64,000 nt of DNA from Cetobacterium sp. 8H (lineage in GTDB: Bacteria; Fusobacteriota; Fusobacteriia; Fusobacteriales; Fusobacteriaceae): positions 124,001 to 188,000 of the forward strand of contig NZ_JACHTG010000003.1 in NCBI RefSeq assembly GCF_014250675.1. The letters are read 5' to 3'. Positions 15,508 to 25,251 of the stretch are shown here, in pieces. The number at the start of each line of letters is the position of its first letter. Positions within the stretch are counted from its first letter, which is position 1. Position numbers and translations under genes: made by a program. The notes beneath the pieces were generated by a model. It was not told the DNA's origin. It worked only from the letters and a program-made list of their open reading frames with translations, and did no database searches.

Positions 15508-16530
15508 ATGAAAAAATTAAAAAATCTTTTAATCAGTTCGGTAACACTTCTATTAATAGCTTGTGGGGGATCTAAAGAACCTGAAAAAACTTTCACATTT
15601 TATGCAGGTCTTCAAGATGATCATGCCGCTATGATTGCTAAAGAGTTCCAAGCTAAAACAGGTATCAAAACTGACTATGTTAGAATGAGTAGTGGTGAAG
15701 TTTTAGCTAGACTTAAGGCTGAAAAGAATAATATGACAGCTTCAGTTTGGTATGGGGGTCCTGCTGATGCATTTGTCGCTGCTCAAGCAGAAGGTCTTTT
15801 AGAACCTTACAAATCTAAAGAGGATCAATATATTCCAGCTAATTTAAAAGACCCAGGTAATTACTGGACAGGTATATATGTTGGATATTTGGGATTTGTT
15901 GGAAATCAAAAGATGCTAGCAGAAAAAGGACTTGAAATGCCAAAATCTTGGAACGATCTTCTAGATCCTAAATTTAAAGGTGAGATTGTTGTTGCACATC
16001 CTGGTTCGTCTGGAACTGCTTATACAATGGTTGCAACTCTTGTTCAATTAATGGGTGAAGATCAGGCTATGGAATATTTAAAGCAACTAAATCAAAATAT
16101 AAGACAATATACTAAATCTGGTACAGCTCCTGGTAGAATGGCTGGTCAAGGAGAAGTGACTGTTGGTATAACTTTCTTGCATGACGCTATCAAATATAAA
16201 AAAGAAGGATTTACTGATATTATAATTTCTGCACCAGAAGAAGGAACAGGATTTGAAATTGGTGGAGTTGCTCTACTAAAAAATGCTCCAAATCCAGAAG
16301 CTGGTAAAATGTTTATTGATTGGGTTCTTTCAAAAGAAGTACAAGAACTTGGTAAAACTGTAGGTTCTTATCAATTCTTAACTAATTCTAATGCTAATCC
16401 TCCTGAAGAAGCTATGCAACTAAAAGGTACAAAACTTATTGACTACGATTTCGATTGGGCTGGTAACAATAGAGTTAGACTTGTTGAAAGATTTACAAAT
16501 GAAACTAATACTGATATCCCACAAAAATAA
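15508..16530 (+). CDS. ABC importer substrate-binding lipoprotein, AfuA/FbpA-like
   Basis: 340-aa periplasmic binding protein of the iron(III)/AfuA cluster. Lipoprotein signal with lipobox LLIAC (Cys19). Typical blocks: VRMSSGEVLARLKAEK, VWYGGPADAF, EMPKSWNDLLDPKFKGEIV, SGTAYTMVATLVQL. The neighbouring Tyr pair that binds ferric iron in FbpA is not evident. The VWYGG-x-AD block and the overall pattern look closer to AfuA, which in Actinobacillus binds sugar phosphates. Substrate is therefore open: ferric iron or a phosphorylated sugar. First gene of a three-gene importer; AAGGAGG precedes the ATG. Confidence 0.82.
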   Translation: MKKLKNLLISSVTLLLIACGGSKEPEKTFTFYAGLQDDHAAMIAKEFQAKTGIKTDYVRMSSGEVLARLKAEKNNMTASVWYGGPADAFVAAQAEGLLEPYKSKEDQYIPANLKDPGNYWTGIYVGYLGFVGNQKMLAEKGLEMPKSWNDLLDPKFKGEIVVAHPGSSGTAYTMVATLVQLMGEDQAMEYLKQLNQNIRQYTKSGTAPGRMAGQGEVTVGITFLHDAIKYKKEGFTDIIISAPEEGTGFEIGGVALLKNAPNPEAGKMFIDWVLSKEVQELGKTVGSYQFLTNSNANPPEEAMQLKGTKLIDYDFDWAGNNRVRLVERFTNETNTDIPQK

Positions 16531-16541
16531 AAAAAGGATCT

Positions 16542-18266
16542 GTGAAAAAAATGATAAATAAAATAAACTCAACAATAGGTTATAAAAAAAAGCTTTTGAA
16601 AGAGTTATATAAAGATAAATTTTTATTTTTTTCCATATTATTTTCTATTTTGGTAGTAGCATTTTTTGTGCTACTACCTCTATATAATGTTTTTTTAGAA
16701 AGTATAACCTTTAAAGGTCAATACAGTTTACAAAATTATATAGATTCATTTTCAAGAAGTGGAAATATAACAATTATCTGGAACACGCTAAAATTAGGAT
16801 TTGTTTCTTCAACTCTTTCTTTAATTTTTGGTTTCATTTTTGCATATGCAACATCATATTTAGATATAAAAGGTAAAAAAGTTTTTGATTTTATAGCTAC
16901 TTTACCTATTATCTCTCCACCATTTGTTGTTGCAATGTCAGCAATTCTTCTTTTCGGAAGAGTTGGACTTATCACCAGAGGTCTTCTAGGACTTCGTAAT
17001 TTTGAAATATACGGATTTCACGGGTTAGTTCTGGTTCAAGTATTAAGTTTTTTTCCTATTGCCTATTTGATGCTTGTAGGACTGTTTAAAAACATAGACC
17101 CTTCTGTTGAAGAAGCTGCAAGAGATTTAGGTGCCTCTAGAGGTAAGGTCTTTTCGACTATAACTCTTCCTCTTATGCTTCCAGGAATAGCTAATGCTTT
17201 TCTACTTGTATTTATTCAATCTATTGCTGATTTTTCGAATCCAGTTGTTATTGGTGGAAATTTCACTACAATCTCTGTTAAAATTTATCAAGAAGGAATT
17301 GGAAACTTTCAACTTGGAGTTGCAACGGCTCTCGCTATGATATTATTGACAATTTCAATAAAAATTTTCGTTCTTCAAAGAAATTATATCAATAAAAAAT
17401 CCTATATTACTGTTACTGGTAAAGCTTCTAGAGCTAGAGATTTAATAACTGAAAAGAATATCGTGAGACCTATTTATTATTCTCTTATAGTTTTAACTGC
17501 CTTTGTTTTTTTAATGTATGCCTTAATCCCAATTGGATCTTTTGTTAATCTTTGGGGAGTTGATTATGGATTTACTTTAAAACACTATAAATATATCTTT
17601 GATTTTGGGACTACCCCTATATATCAAACAACCTATTTATCTGTTATAGCTACTATAATTACCGGAATTGCTTCTATGATTATTGCATTTTTAATTGCAA
17701 GAAAGGAGTTTATAGGAAAATCATTTCTTGAATTCACAACAATTATGGCTCTAGCTATTCCTGGTACTATTATTGGTTTAGGATATGTTATTAGCTATAA
17801 TGTTACTTATAACATTCCTTTTACAAATTTTGTTGTTATTCCTACCCTAACAGGAACAGCTTTTATTATTATAATGGCCTTTATCATTAGAAATCTTCCT
17901 GTGGGTATAAGATCTGGAATTAGTTCATTGCAACAAATAGATCCCTCTATAGAAGAAGCCGCTCAAATTTTAGGAGCTTCTAGTAGTACAGTTATCAGAA
18001 CAGTTACTATCCCTATGATAAAAGATGCTTTTTTTAGTGGTTTAATCTATTCTTTTGCTCGTAGCATGACCTTAGTAAGTACGATCATTTTTTTAATTTC
18101 TGCTAAGTGGAAGCTTTTAACTCCAGCTATTATGAATAATATAGATACTGGTAGAATCGGAGTTGCTTCTGCATACTGTACTATTCTTATTGTTATCGTT
18201 TCACTTGTTATGTTTGTAATAAAGTTAACACTAGATTTTAAAAAACAGGAGCTGAACAATGAATAA
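16542..18266 (+). CDS. ABC importer permease, two fused permease domains (AfuB/FbpB-like)
   Basis: 574-aa inner-membrane protein made of two homologous permease halves of about six helices each. Each half has an EAA loop that contacts the ATPase: EEAARDLGASRGKVF and EEAAQILGASSSTVI. Such fused permeases are typical of the ferric-iron/AfuB group. The start is GTG at 16542 close after AAAGGATCT; ATG at 16551 (3 codons on) is an alternative. The 3' end overlaps the ATPase gene by 8 nt. Confidence 0.87.
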   Translation: MKKMINKINSTIGYKKKLLKELYKDKFLFFSILFSILVVAFFVLLPLYNVFLESITFKGQYSLQNYIDSFSRSGNITIIWNTLKLGFVSSTLSLIFGFIFAYATSYLDIKGKKVFDFIATLPIISPPFVVAMSAILLFGRVGLITRGLLGLRNFEIYGFHGLVLVQVLSFFPIAYLMLVGLFKNIDPSVEEAARDLGASRGKVFSTITLPLMLPGIANAFLLVFIQSIADFSNPVVIGGNFTTISVKIYQEGIGNFQLGVATALAMILLTISIKIFVLQRNYINKKSYITVTGKASRARDLITEKNIVRPIYYSLIVLTAFVFLMYALIPIGSFVNLWGVDYGFTLKHYKYIFDFGTTPIYQTTYLSVIATIITGIASMIIAFLIARKEFIGKSFLEFTTIMALAIPGTIIGLGYVISYNVTYNIPFTNFVVIPTLTGTAFIIIMAFIIRNLPVGIRSGISSLQQIDPSIEEAAQILGASSSTVIRTVTIPMIKDAFFSGLIYSFARSMTLVSTIIFLISAKWKLLTPAIMNNIDTGRIGVASAYCTILIVIVSLVMFVIKLTLDFKKQELNNE

Positions 18267-19323
18267 TCCAAAGAAAGTAACTATAAAAAATTTAACTAAA
18301 GTTTTCACTTCAAATAAAAAAGAAGTCACTGCCGTAGATAATATTGATCTTGAAATTCAACCTGGTGAATTCGTTTGTCTTCTAGGACCTTCTGGATGTG
18401 GAAAAACCACAACTTTAAGAATGCTTGCAGGTTTTGAAGTCCCTACATCTGGAAATATTTTTATAGGGGATAAAGATATTGCTAACTTAACTCCAGATAA
18501 AAGAAATACTGCAATGGTTTTTCAGAACTATGCTCTTTTTCCTCATATGAATGTTTATGATAATATATCATATGGCTTGAAGATTCAAAAAAGGCCAAAG
18601 GCTGAAATTGAAGAAAGAGTTAAAGAAATTTTAAAAATTATGAAAATGGAAGATTTTGCCAATAGAGTCCCTTCTCAAATGTCCGGTGGGCAACAGCAAA
18701 GAGTATCTCTAGCTAGGGCACTTATTATGAACTCTGAAGTCCTTCTTTTTGATGAACCTCTATCAAATTTGGATGCTAAATTAAGATTACATATGAGAGA
18801 TGAAATTAGAAAGTTACAACAAAGAATTGGGATTACTTCTATCTATGTTACTCATGACCAAGCTGAGGCTATGGCACTTTCTGATAAAATAGTTATAATG
18901 AAAGATGGAAAAATTATGCAGGTTGGAAGTCCTAAGGAGATCTATCAAAAACCTAATAGTGAATTTATAGCAAAATTTATTGGAAGAGCTAATATAGTCA
19001 AAGGAGTTGTTGTTAATCAAGACTCAAATTTTAAAGATATTGATATCTATGGAACAATTTATAAGGTTGAGAGTGATAAAATTTTAAATATTGGTGATAG
19101 TGTTGAAATTGTTATTAGACCTGAATCCATTATTACAAATCAACCAGGTCATTCTGGAAAAGTTGTAAAAAGTATTTTTATGGGTGAAGTTCACGAATAT
19201 GAAGTTATCTTAAATAATCAGGTAATTGAAATTTGTGTTCATAGTCCCCTTGGAAAAATCATAAAAAATGTTGATGAAATACTAGATTTTAAATTTGATA
19301 ATTTAGCAATGCATATAATTTAA
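18259..19323 (+). CDS. ABC importer ATPase, FbpC/PotA-like
   Basis: 354 aa. Walker A GPSGCGKT (43-50), Q-loop MVFQNYALFPHM, signature MSGGQQQR, Walker B LLFDEPLSNLD, H-loop THDQAEA. The region after about 240 is a TOBE-type regulatory domain. Overlaps the permease gene by 8 nt, closing the operon, which ends at a hairpin terminator. Powers uptake of the substrate captured by the upstream lipoprotein. Confidence 0.9.
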   Translation: MNNPKKVTIKNLTKVFTSNKKEVTAVDNIDLEIQPGEFVCLLGPSGCGKTTTLRMLAGFEVPTSGNIFIGDKDIANLTPDKRNTAMVFQNYALFPHMNVYDNISYGLKIQKRPKAEIEERVKEILKIMKMEDFANRVPSQMSGGQQQRVSLARALIMNSEVLLFDEPLSNLDAKLRLHMRDEIRKLQQRIGITSIYVTHDQAEAMALSDKIVIMKDGKIMQVGSPKEIYQKPNSEFIAKFIGRANIVKGVVVNQDSNFKDIDIYGTIYKVESDKILNIGDSVEIVIRPESIITNQPGHSGKVVKSIFMGEVHEYEVILNNQVIEICVHSPLGKIIKNVDEILDFKFDNLAMHII

Positions 19324-19325
19324 CT

Positions 19326-19368
19326 TTGAACCCATCCTCTTAAATTAATAAAAGGATGGGTTTTCTAT
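19326..19368. terminator. Terminator between convergent genes
   Basis: AACCCATCCT (19329-19338) pairs perfectly with AGGATGGGTT (19353-19362), followed by TTCTATT on the plus strand. Confidence 0.75.
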
Positions 19369-20096
19369 TAAAAATTTTCTGCTAAAAGCTTAAATTTATA
19401 TTTTTTTTGATTATAATAAACTTTTGAATACTCCAAAACTATTCCATTTTTTAAATAAGTTATATTTTGTGCGAGCAGTATTGGTTCGTTACGCTTTAAC
19501 TTTAAAGCACTTGCAACATAATCACTTGGTATTTCTGCCGATATCTCCCTTTCACTATTTCCTATATTCAGTCCTAAACTTTTAATATAAGCGAACTTTG
19601 ATTTTAATAAGTTTTCTTCTTTTAAATCTGGTAGCAAAGCTATACTTATGTAACTTTCTTCAAAAACAGCTGGAATATCTTCTATCTGTCTGACTCTTTC
19701 CATTCTCCAAACTATATCTCCTTCTTTAATCCCTAAAATTTTACTAATTTTTTTAGGACATGATATCTTTTCTAAAACTAGTACTTTATTTTCAGGTATC
19801 AAGCCCATTTCACAAACTCTTTGGGTAAATCCACGAAGTCTATTCAAAGGTAATTCTATTCTTTTTTCACAACTTGAAACATACGTTCCTTTTCCTTGAA
19901 CTCTTTCTACTAACCCTTTTATTGTCAAAGAATCTATAGCTTTTTTAGCTGTCATTCTACTAATCATATATTTTTTTGAAAGTTCATTTTCTGATGGAAT
20001 CAAATCCCCAGATTTTAGTTCTCCACTCTCTATCATATCTAAAAGAACGCCTTCAAGCTGAGCATATATTGGAATATGTGAATTCTTATCTATCAT
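19368..20096 (-). CDS. GntR/HutC-family regulator with UTRA domain
   Basis: 242-aa sugar-responsive repressor. N-terminal winged helix: PIYAQLEGVLLDMIESGELKSG, SENELSKKYMISRMTAKKAI, GKGTYV; the C-terminal UTRA ligand domain holds ESYISIALLPDL and AQNITYLKNG. The frame extends to 20165, but ATG at 20096 after AGGAGG gives the family start MIDKNSHIPIYAQLE. It follows the PTS gene, separated by a terminator. The only strong GntR-type palindrome nearby is on the sugar-operon promoter at 26611, so that operon is the likely target. The ligand is probably a phosphosugar from this PTS. Confidence 0.88.
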   Translation of the reverse strand: MIDKNSHIPIYAQLEGVLLDMIESGELKSGDLIPSENELSKKYMISRMTAKKAIDSLTIKGLVERVQGKGTYVSSCEKRIELPLNRLRGFTQRVCEMGLIPENKVLVLEKISCPKKISKILGIKEGDIVWRMERVRQIEDIPAVFEESYISIALLPDLKEENLLKSKFAYIKSLGLNIGNSEREISAEIPSDYVASALKLKRNEPILLAQNITYLKNGIVLEYSKVYYNQKKYKFKLLAENF

Positions 20097-20149
20097 TATT
20101 AAAAGCCTCCTAATGCTTTGAATTTTATAACATTTTAACATATTTTTAA

Positions 20150-20186
20150 AAAAAGAAGCTAGCATTTTATGCTAGCTTCTTGATTT
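20150..20186 (-). terminator. Terminator of the sugar (PTS) operon
   Basis: AAGAAGCTAGCAT / ATGCTAGCTTCTT hairpin followed by a T run on the minus strand, between the PTS gene and the GntR gene. Confidence 0.85.
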
Positions 20187-20212
20187 CAATCAACTTTAAT
20201 TTTCTTAAACTC

Positions 20213-21829
20213 TTATACTTTTGCTGCAAACATATAGTCATCGATTAAATTTCTCATTTTTGTTACTCTTCCACCATAAACTATATGAATGTTATTTTCA
20301 TCAGGAATTATAATTCCATTAGGTTTTGATTTTTTTATCATTCCTTCATCAATTAAAGACTTATCTTTAATCTCTATTCTAAGTCTAGAAATACAGTTGT
20401 CCACATCAACTATATTTTTTATTCCTCCAAGACCCCTAATTAACTCTTCTGCAATTTTATTTTTTTCAGGATCTAAAGTTTCGTTATTTGCTACCACCAC
20501 ATCAGAATCTTCAAAATCACTTTCATTTCTTCCTAATGTCATAACATTAAACTTTTTAATTATAATACTATATGTGAAATAATATAGTCCAAAGAATATT
20601 GGCCCTAAGAATAGGAATATATACCACTTTGTCCCAACACCCTGTAAAACACCAAATACAAGCCAATCTATTATTCCACCTTGAATATTTCCAATTGTAG
20701 CTCCAAACATTGCAGGTATCATGAAAGAAAGACCTGCCAAGATTGAATTAACAAACCAAAGAATTGGAGATATAAATATAAATGTAAATTCTATTGGTTC
20801 TGTTATACCTGTTAAAATTACAGCTGTTAGTCCAGGAATAAAATATTTTACTAATTTTTCTCTCTGCTGAGAAAGTGCACATTTATACATTGCAAATATA
20901 ACTGCTGGCATTCCAAATACCATATGTAATATTTTTCCTTGAGCTAGATATTGTGTTGCTTTTGGAGAAAATGGAACATGATTTTCTAGTTCTGCAAAGT
21001 ATATATTTAATGCTCCTACTTGACTATGTCCTGCTACATTCTCTATCCCACCAAGTGCTGTAAATCTAAATGCTTGATTTAAAATATGATGTAGACCTGT
21101 TGGATTAATGGCCTTTTCCAAGAAACCATATAAGAATACTCCAACTATTTCCAATTTAGATATAATTGTTCCTAAGCTCATGATTGCATCATTTATAAGC
21201 GGCCAAATATAAACTAATGCCATCCCTACCAAAGGCATAAATAATGCTGCTGCTATTGGAACAAATCTTTTTCCACTGTAAAAACTCAATGATGGATGTA
21301 ATTCTACTTGTCTAAATTTATTGTGTATTACTACTCCTAAAAGTCCAGCTACCATTCCACCTATTACATTCATGTTATAAACAAAAACTCCTAAAACATT
21401 TACAAATAGTGAGTTATGAAGTGTTGCCTCAATTTGAGTCATCCCTTTTATATCCATTAAATATTTTATATTTGTTGTTGCTGGCGTGTATCCTTGAACT
21501 CCTAAAAGATAGTTCATTCCAACTAACATTGCTATATATCCAACAACAGATGAATAAACTGCAACTTCTTTATCTCTTTTTACTACTCCAAGTGGAATCG
21601 CCATCGCAAAAAGTAATGGTAATTGACCAAATGGAATTCCTGCTAATTTTCTAATAAAACCTAAAATTGTTTGTACTTCACTCCCCTGAAGAAAAGGTAA
21701 AAATTTTACTATATTTGGATTTTGGAGTGCTGCTGATAGCCCTAAAAATATAGCCATAAATGACAATATTGATATTGGGAATAATAGAGTTTTTCCAAAA
21801 CTTTGAAGATCCTTTTTAAATTTTTGCAT
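20213..21829 (-). CDS. PTS EIICB, alpha-glucoside/glucose superfamily
   Basis: 538-aa sugar permease and phosphotransfer protein. EIIC with about ten membrane segments occupies 1-420, including FGQLPLLFAMAIPLG and the GITEPIEFTF motif. EIIB follows a linker and carries the phospho-Cys C479 (DNCISRLR). No EIIA domain is fused or adjacent, so EIIA comes from elsewhere. Start ATG follows AAAGGGG. It is the last gene of the operon, 17 nt after the GH38 gene. It imports and phosphorylates a sugar that the GH4 and GH38 enzymes then cleave. Confidence 0.92.
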   Translation of the reverse strand: MQKFKKDLQSFGKTLLFPISILSFMAIFLGLSAALQNPNIVKFLPFLQGSEVQTILGFIRKLAGIPFGQLPLLFAMAIPLGVVKRDKEVAVYSSVVGYIAMLVGMNYLLGVQGYTPATTNIKYLMDIKGMTQIEATLHNSLFVNVLGVFVYNMNVIGGMVAGLLGVVIHNKFRQVELHPSLSFYSGKRFVPIAAALFMPLVGMALVYIWPLINDAIMSLGTIISKLEIVGVFLYGFLEKAINPTGLHHILNQAFRFTALGGIENVAGHSQVGALNIYFAELENHVPFSPKATQYLAQGKILHMVFGMPAVIFAMYKCALSQQREKLVKYFIPGLTAVILTGITEPIEFTFIFISPILWFVNSILAGLSFMIPAMFGATIGNIQGGIIDWLVFGVLQGVGTKWYIFLFLGPIFFGLYYFTYSIIIKKFNVMTLGRNESDFEDSDVVVANNETLDPEKNKIAEELIRGLGGIKNIVDVDNCISRLRIEIKDKSLIDEGMIKKSKPNGIIIPDENNIHIVYGGRVTKMRNLIDDYMFAAKV

Positions 21830-21846
21830 ATTAATATACCCCTTTA

Positions 21847-24414
21847 CTATTTTCTCTCAATTAATAAATTTAAAATCCCCTGACTTTTCAACTTATATTC
21901 GTATAATTTATTTAACTTTTCCTCAAACATATTACTAAGGAAAATATTTTTATCAAATACTAATTCAACCTCTTTTTCATTTGGATTAAATATCCTTATA
22001 AATAATAATCCTTCTGCATTTTTACTCTCTTTTATAGCACTTACAACACATCCATTTAGCTCTAGATTTAAATAAGTCTCTATCTTTTTTCTGACATTAG
22101 GAATATTTATATTAAACCTATTAAATTCTTTTAATTGATATCCTTCTATCGGAGTTAAAAACTCACGAGCTTTCTCACTATTATTTTTTTTATTTTTAAT
22201 GAAATCAAATGCTAAATTAAAATTAAACTTCTCTTTATATAATTGGTTATCTGGAGTTTCAATCTCTATTCCAGATGGTCTTCCAGGCCTATTTATTAAC
22301 TCTCTTTTTCCTAAATGTGAGAACGTTCTGAAAAGAGTTATATATATTTTTTTATTTACTACTTCATATTCTTTTAATCCGTATGAATACATTGTAGCTT
22401 CTTTATCATTTGATTTTAGTGAAACATAGGAATTAAATGTTTCAATAGAAACTGGTTTTTCTGCCCACTTATCTTTTTCCCAAATGCTCAATTCATTTTC
22501 AAAATAAACAGGTTTTTTTACAACACACAAATGAGAATCTGATTCCACCTGATCAGTTGTAATTTCTGTATTTAAAACTGCTCTAAATCTAGTATCCTCT
22601 ACACCATTTTCATGTTCTATTTTTACCTTTACAACTTCACTCTCTCCTAAAGAAATAACTACATCAAATTTAACTTCTTTGTCTAAAACTTTGTCGTCTC
22701 TTGAAATTTGATTTTTAGGTAATTTATATATTAAACTATATTTCAATATAGATTCAACTTTCGATTTTAAAACTTTATAGTTATCTATTTTTACATTTTT
22801 AAAATCTATTATTAAATCTTTATGAGGAGGTGAATAGTCATAACTATCTCCAGCATCACCACTAGTTTCAATATAAAAAATATTTTCTATAACTCTATTT
22901 TCATTTTTTATAAGTAAGTTTAGGCTATTATCTTTTACAAATATTTTATAAAATTCATTTTCAATTATATTTTCTTCTACCTCTTCATTTCTTAATGAAT
23001 AATTTTTCCCTTCTTCATAACCTAGATATTTTACAGATAATCCATCCATTTCATCAATCATAAATGAAACCTTACTTTTAAATACTTTTATATCTAAAAG
23101 TCTTGCTGCAACTTGTCTGTCTATAAGACCTGCATCTACAATTTCTTGATTTAATAATATATATTCTAACTCTTGATTTCCATTAAAAATCTTAAAATCA
23201 CTTGTTCTTGTGATAAACTCCATCTCTATTTTCTCTTTATACCTTTTATGTGGTAAATAGTTATACAAAGTTACAACATTTTTATTTTCATTTATAGAAG
23301 ATAATGATATTAATCTCATATAAAGTTCAATTTGAGTATCCAGTATCTCTTTAATTTGTATAAGTCTCTGTTTTATATCTCTATTTACTAAATCAGAGTT
23401 ACAACCACCGATACTGTCGTGAGCATGGGCTCCAAACATCTCTTTTAAACATTTCTCAAAAATTTCATGAGGATAATCTATATTTAATTCTTTTCCTAAA
23501 ATTGCAAGCGGTTCCAAAACATTATATATTTTATACTCAAGTTCTGTATTTAAAAGTTTTATATCCATTCTAGTTGAAGTTATTGTTTTATGAATTCTAG
23601 CATGCTTGCTATGATTTAGCTCTCCTTCTACAGTTTCTAAAACTATATTTTTTAAACTATCTATATAACTTTCAAAATCTCCGACTGAAACTTTATCTTC
23701 TTTATAAAACTCTCTTATATTTTGCATTATTGAATGAATATTTTTTTGAATTGGCATTTGGTCATGACCATTCATTATAAGCCTAGCATTTCCTGCTGAA
23801 TAATTATCTAGAACTTTCATTATTTTATCCATTCTTACTTTCAATTCATCTTTATCACTCTCTAAATATTTAGCTCCTTGATATCCTGTCGCTAAATTTA
23901 CTCCAAATATTACGCTTCCATCTATGCCTTTCCATAGAAAATCTGACTTTTCTCCTTTTAACTCACTATAACCTCTCCAGAAAAAAGTACTTTCTATGCC
24001 AAACTGTGAATATATCTGAGGCATTTGAGCTGAATGTCCAAAAGTATCTGGAGTATATCCTACTTTCATTACATCGCCATATTCCATTGCCTTTTTCATT
24101 CCATAATATAAATTTCTTATAATTGATTCTCCATGAACTAATAATAGGTCTGTTTGTGTATACCAAGGACCTACTCGAAGAGCTCCTCTTTCTACTAAAA
24201 CTTTAGTTCTTTTTTTCCACATTGGTGCAAACTCTATAAAATCATCTAACATAACGCTTTGTCCATCTAGAATATATACTATATCTTCATTTTTTTCCAA
24301 AAATTCTATTACTTCAAACATATGATTTCTAAGAAGTACTTGTGTTTCTGCTTTTGTAAAATACCATTCTCTATCCCAATGTGTATGCATTAATATTTTT
24401 ATATCTCTACTCAT
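21847..24414 (-). CDS. GH38 alpha-mannosidase, MngB-like
   Basis: 855-aa cytoplasmic glycosidase. The metal-binding N-terminal block HTHWDREWYFT (H12, D14) and the predicted nucleophile D123 in GYTPDTFGHSAQ closely resemble E. coli MngB, which cleaves mannosyl-6-phosphate-glycerate after PTS uptake. Further shared blocks are VGPWYTQTD, ESIIRNLYYGM, FFWRGYSE and NGHDQMPIQ. The C-terminal half is beta-rich, as usual. It sits just upstream of a PTS EIICB, which supports a phosphorylated alpha-mannoside substrate. E. coli pairs MngB with a fructose-type PTS; here the PTS is of the alpha-glucoside type. Confidence 0.88.
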   Translation of the reverse strand: MSRDIKILMHTHWDREWYFTKAETQVLLRNHMFEVIEFLEKNEDIVYILDGQSVMLDDFIEFAPMWKKRTKVLVERGALRVGPWYTQTDLLLVHGESIIRNLYYGMKKAMEYGDVMKVGYTPDTFGHSAQMPQIYSQFGIESTFFWRGYSELKGEKSDFLWKGIDGSVIFGVNLATGYQGAKYLESDKDELKVRMDKIMKVLDNYSAGNARLIMNGHDQMPIQKNIHSIMQNIREFYKEDKVSVGDFESYIDSLKNIVLETVEGELNHSKHARIHKTITSTRMDIKLLNTELEYKIYNVLEPLAILGKELNIDYPHEIFEKCLKEMFGAHAHDSIGGCNSDLVNRDIKQRLIQIKEILDTQIELYMRLISLSSINENKNVVTLYNYLPHKRYKEKIEMEFITRTSDFKIFNGNQELEYILLNQEIVDAGLIDRQVAARLLDIKVFKSKVSFMIDEMDGLSVKYLGYEEGKNYSLRNEEVEENIIENEFYKIFVKDNSLNLLIKNENRVIENIFYIETSGDAGDSYDYSPPHKDLIIDFKNVKIDNYKVLKSKVESILKYSLIYKLPKNQISRDDKVLDKEVKFDVVISLGESEVVKVKIEHENGVEDTRFRAVLNTEITTDQVESDSHLCVVKKPVYFENELSIWEKDKWAEKPVSIETFNSYVSLKSNDKEATMYSYGLKEYEVVNKKIYITLFRTFSHLGKRELINRPGRPSGIEIETPDNQLYKEKFNFNLAFDFIKNKKNNSEKAREFLTPIEGYQLKEFNRFNINIPNVRKKIETYLNLELNGCVVSAIKESKNAEGLLFIRIFNPNEKEVELVFDKNIFLSNMFEEKLNKLYEYKLKSQGILNLLIERK

Positions 24415-24492
24415 ATTTTTACCTCTTTGTTCTTTTTTTAAAACTATTATAACCTAACAGAACAAAAAAGCTTAATCCTTTTTTGTGGATAA

Positions 24493-25209
24493 TTATCCAT
24501 TTTGAATCCTATTTATTAACTCATTTACCATAATTATCATATGTAGCTGTTGTTCTCGTGATATTGCATCCAATTTATCTATTGAAATATTATGGGTGAA
24601 TGAAAGAGTACACAATTCATAAAGAGAACTACCAAATTTTGTAATTGCTACAACTGTTTCTCCTTTATCCTTAAAGCTTTTAGCCACATGTCTCACTCTT
24701 AGTGTTTCGCCTGAACTAGATAATATAAACAATGTAAAACCACTAAACTGTTCTATCATTCTCTCTTCACCCACTATAATAGCTTGAAACCCTAGATATA
24801 GTAGTTGTCTTTGAAAATATGAAGCTGTTATTTGTGAAGCTCCTAGTCCATATATCAAAATTTTTCTATTATTTTTTAATCCTACTACAACACTTTGAAC
24901 ATCTTGAAAATTTATATTTTCTATATAGAAGAATACATTATTTATATTTGAATTTTTAGATCCTTCCATTTTTTTTAAATCCTGTTCAATGGAGTATTTA
25001 AGTTCACTAAATCCCTTAAATCCTAATTTTTTACAAACTCTATTTACACTTGCTTGAGATGCATATGCATCTTCACATAATTTTATTACAGAATATTTCG
25101 GAATTTCACTAAAATTTTTTTCAATAAAATCCAAAATATTTTCTTCACTTTTTGTAAATTTTGCCTTTAATTCTCTTGTTTGTAAAATATTTATAACTCT
25201 ATACTCCAT
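24493..25209 (-). CDS. RpiR-family regulator (HTH + SIS domain)
   Basis: 238 aa. The N-terminal HTH_6 domain (KFTKSEENILDFIEKN, ASQASVNRVCKKLGFKGFSEL) is followed by a SIS phosphosugar-binding domain (KILIYGLGASQITASYF, LSSSGETLRV, VAITKFGSSLYEL). ATG at 25209 is preferred over GTG at 25218 because AAGGGTGG lies just upstream. Within the sugar operon, 42 nt after the GH4 gene, so it probably tunes the same pathway. A second regulator (GntR/UTRA) lies at the end of the operon. Confidence 0.88.
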   Translation of the reverse strand: MEYRVINILQTRELKAKFTKSEENILDFIEKNFSEIPKYSVIKLCEDAYASQASVNRVCKKLGFKGFSELKYSIEQDLKKMEGSKNSNINNVFFYIENINFQDVQSVVVGLKNNRKILIYGLGASQITASYFQRQLLYLGFQAIIVGEERMIEQFSGFTLFILSSSGETLRVRHVAKSFKDKGETVVAITKFGSSLYELCTLSFTHNISIDKLDAISREQQLHMIIMVNELINRIQNG

Positions 25210-25251
25210 TGAAACCACCCTTTTATTTTAAATTAATTAAATATTAACATA

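Noticed and set aside
16542-16551. Frameshift or fusion artefact joining two permease genes
   Set aside because: Fused double-permease proteins are normal in the ferric/AfuB group and the frame is continuous.
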